NCBI GenBank assembly: GCA_965216695.1
Contig: OZ244212.1
Span: 310,001 to 374,000, forward strand
DNA: 64,000 nt
Direction of reading: 5' to 3'
Source: G965216695 sp965216695
GTDB taxonomy: Bacteria > Pseudomonadota > Gammaproteobacteria > Pseudomonadales > Azotimanducaceae
Part shown: one piece after another, positions 63,221-64,000 of the stretch
How the letters are laid out: every line of letters begins with the position of its first letter
Position numbering within the stretch: position 1 is the stretch's first letter
Position numbers and translations under genes: made by a program
Notes under the pieces: generated by a model
Databases searched by the model: none
What the model saw: only the letters and a program-made list of their open reading frames with translations
Told to the model about the DNA's origin: nothing

Positions 63221-64000
63221 ACTGCTGGTAACAGGTGGCGCGGGTTACATCGGCAGCCACATGTGCGTGGAGTTGATCGACTCCGGGTACGACGTCGTAG
63301 TGCTGGACAACCTCGCGAACGCGTCGCGCGGTGCAATCACCGCAATCGAACACATCACCCAGCGTCAGATCGACTTCATTGAAGGCGACATCCGCGACAC
63401 AACGACGCTTGACGAATTGTTCGCCGCGCACGAAATCGAAGCGGTGCTGCACTTCGCAGGTCTCAAGGCCGTGGGCGAATCGGTAAGCAAACCACTCGCG
63501 TATTACGACAACAACGTACACGGCACGCTGACGCTTCTGAATGCGATGCAGAACGCTGGCGTGAAGCGGATGGTGTTCAGCTCCTCCGCCACCGTGTACG
63601 GCATCCCAGAGACCATGCCGGTTACCGAAGAGCAGCCAACCAGCGCGATCAATCCCTACGGGCAGACCAAACTGTCTGTGGAACACATCCTTACGGATCT
63701 GTGCGCTTCCGATCCCGAATGGCGCGTTGCGCTGCTGCGATACTTCAACCCTGTAGGCGCCCACGTTACCGGCGAGATCGGCGAAGACCCCCAGGACATC
63801 CCCAACAATCTGATGCCCTACATAGCGCAGGTTGCCGTCGGCCGCCGACCCCACCTCCAGGTGTTTGGCAACGACTACCCAACCCATGACGGCACCGGCG
63901 TGCGTGACTACATTCACGTGGTGGACCTGGCGCGCGGACACGTCGCCGCGCTGCAACACCTGGAACACGCGCAAGGGGTTGACACATTCAACCTGGGTAC
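63207..64000 (+). CDS. galE: UDP-glucose 4-epimerase, 3' end beyond the window
   Basis: The first 264 codons of a GalE. From ATG 63207 the protein reads KLLVTGGAGYIGSHMCVEL, then LHFAGLKAVGESV, the catalytic FSSSATVYG and NPYGQTKLSVE (Tyr-x3-Lys), RYFNPVGAH, and GVRDYIHVVDLARGH, all diagnostic. It interconverts UDP-glucose and UDP-galactose. It overlaps the prsR stop by 14 bases. About 70-75 codons should remain outside the window. Confidence 0.95.
   Translation, partial: MSKAKLLVTGGAGYIGSHMCVELIDSGYDVVVLDNLANASRGAITAIEHITQRQIDFIEGDIRDTTTLDELFAAHEIEAVLHFAGLKAVGESVSKPLAYYDNNVHGTLTLLNAMQNAGVKRMVFSSSATVYGIPETMPVTEEQPTSAINPYGQTKLSVEHILTDLCASDPEWRVALLRYFNPVGAHVTGEIGEDPQDIPNNLMPYIAQVAVGRRPHLQVFGNDYPTHDGTGVRDYIHVVDLARGHVAALQHLEHAQGVDTFNLG

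Noticed and set aside
1..64000. CRISPR arrays, tRNA and rRNA genes, prophage and integrase-flanked islands
   Set aside because: No regularly spaced repeats, no tRNA-like cloverleaf or CCA ends, no rRNA motifs and no integrase, terminase or capsid-like proteins were seen by eye.

Overview
The window looks like chromosomal DNA of a free-living, probably aquatic or marine gammaproteobacterium. This rests on the mix of genes: an exosortase A (XrtA/PEP-CTERM) exopolysaccharide system with its PrsK/PrsR regulators, a type II secretion operon, a large TonB-dependent receptor, an imuA-imuB-dnaE2 mutasome behind E. coli-type LexA boxes, and compact GC-rich operons with many GTG/TTG starts. The genus cannot be fixed from the sequence alone.

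Layout: (1) 0.1-16.3 kb is exopolysaccharide assembly: sulfotransferase, flippase, glycosyltransferases, two NodB-type deacetylases, a PaaK-like adenylate-forming enzyme, an O-antigen-ligase-like polymerase, an exosortase fused to an EpsI domain, two polyprenyl-phosphate sugar transferases and UDP-GlcNAc 2-epimerase. (2) 16.3-17.4 kb holds two poorly characterised genes. (3) 17.5-25.3 kb is a minus-strand type II secretion operon gspEFGHIJKLM, interrupted between gspK and gspL by a 190-bp MITE-like element with 18-bp terminal inverted repeats and a TTAG target duplication. (4) 25.5-29.9 kb is a TonB receptor, a 2OG-Fe(II) oxygenase and a methyltransferase. (5) 30-47.6 kb is mainly housekeeping: pyrB, etfBA, a CmcI-like methyltransferase, an Asp/Asn-hydroxylase-like enzyme, a DUF1285 protein, moaA, an orphan murF, sppA, a YkvA-type protein, an AGCS symporter, alkaline phosphatase, glutathione reductase and a TPP enzyme. 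Between moaA and murF lies a candidate small RNA with three C-rich loops. (6) 47.6-64 kb is a second exopolysaccharide block: UDP-glucose dehydrogenase, XrtA-associated ATPase and tyrosine kinase, a TviB-type dehydrogenase, UDP-glucuronate 4-epimerase, PrsK, PrsR and galE (cut by the window end). The imuA-imuB-dnaE2 cassette sits inside this block.

How the genes fit together: Ugd, the 4-epimerase, TviB, WecB and GalE would supply uronic acid, HexNAc and galactose nucleotides. The two phosphosugar transferases start the lipid-linked unit, the GT4 enzymes extend it, and the sulfotransferase, deacetylases and PaaK-like enzyme may decorate it. The flippase and polymerase export and polymerise it, and the tyrosine kinase and ATPase control or couple export. 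PrsK/PrsR would drive sigma-54-dependent expression of exosortase substrates. No PEP-CTERM substrate and no outer-membrane export or chain-length gene was recognised in the window, so those parts must lie elsewhere.

No rRNA, tRNA, CRISPR array, complete insertion sequence or prophage was recognised.
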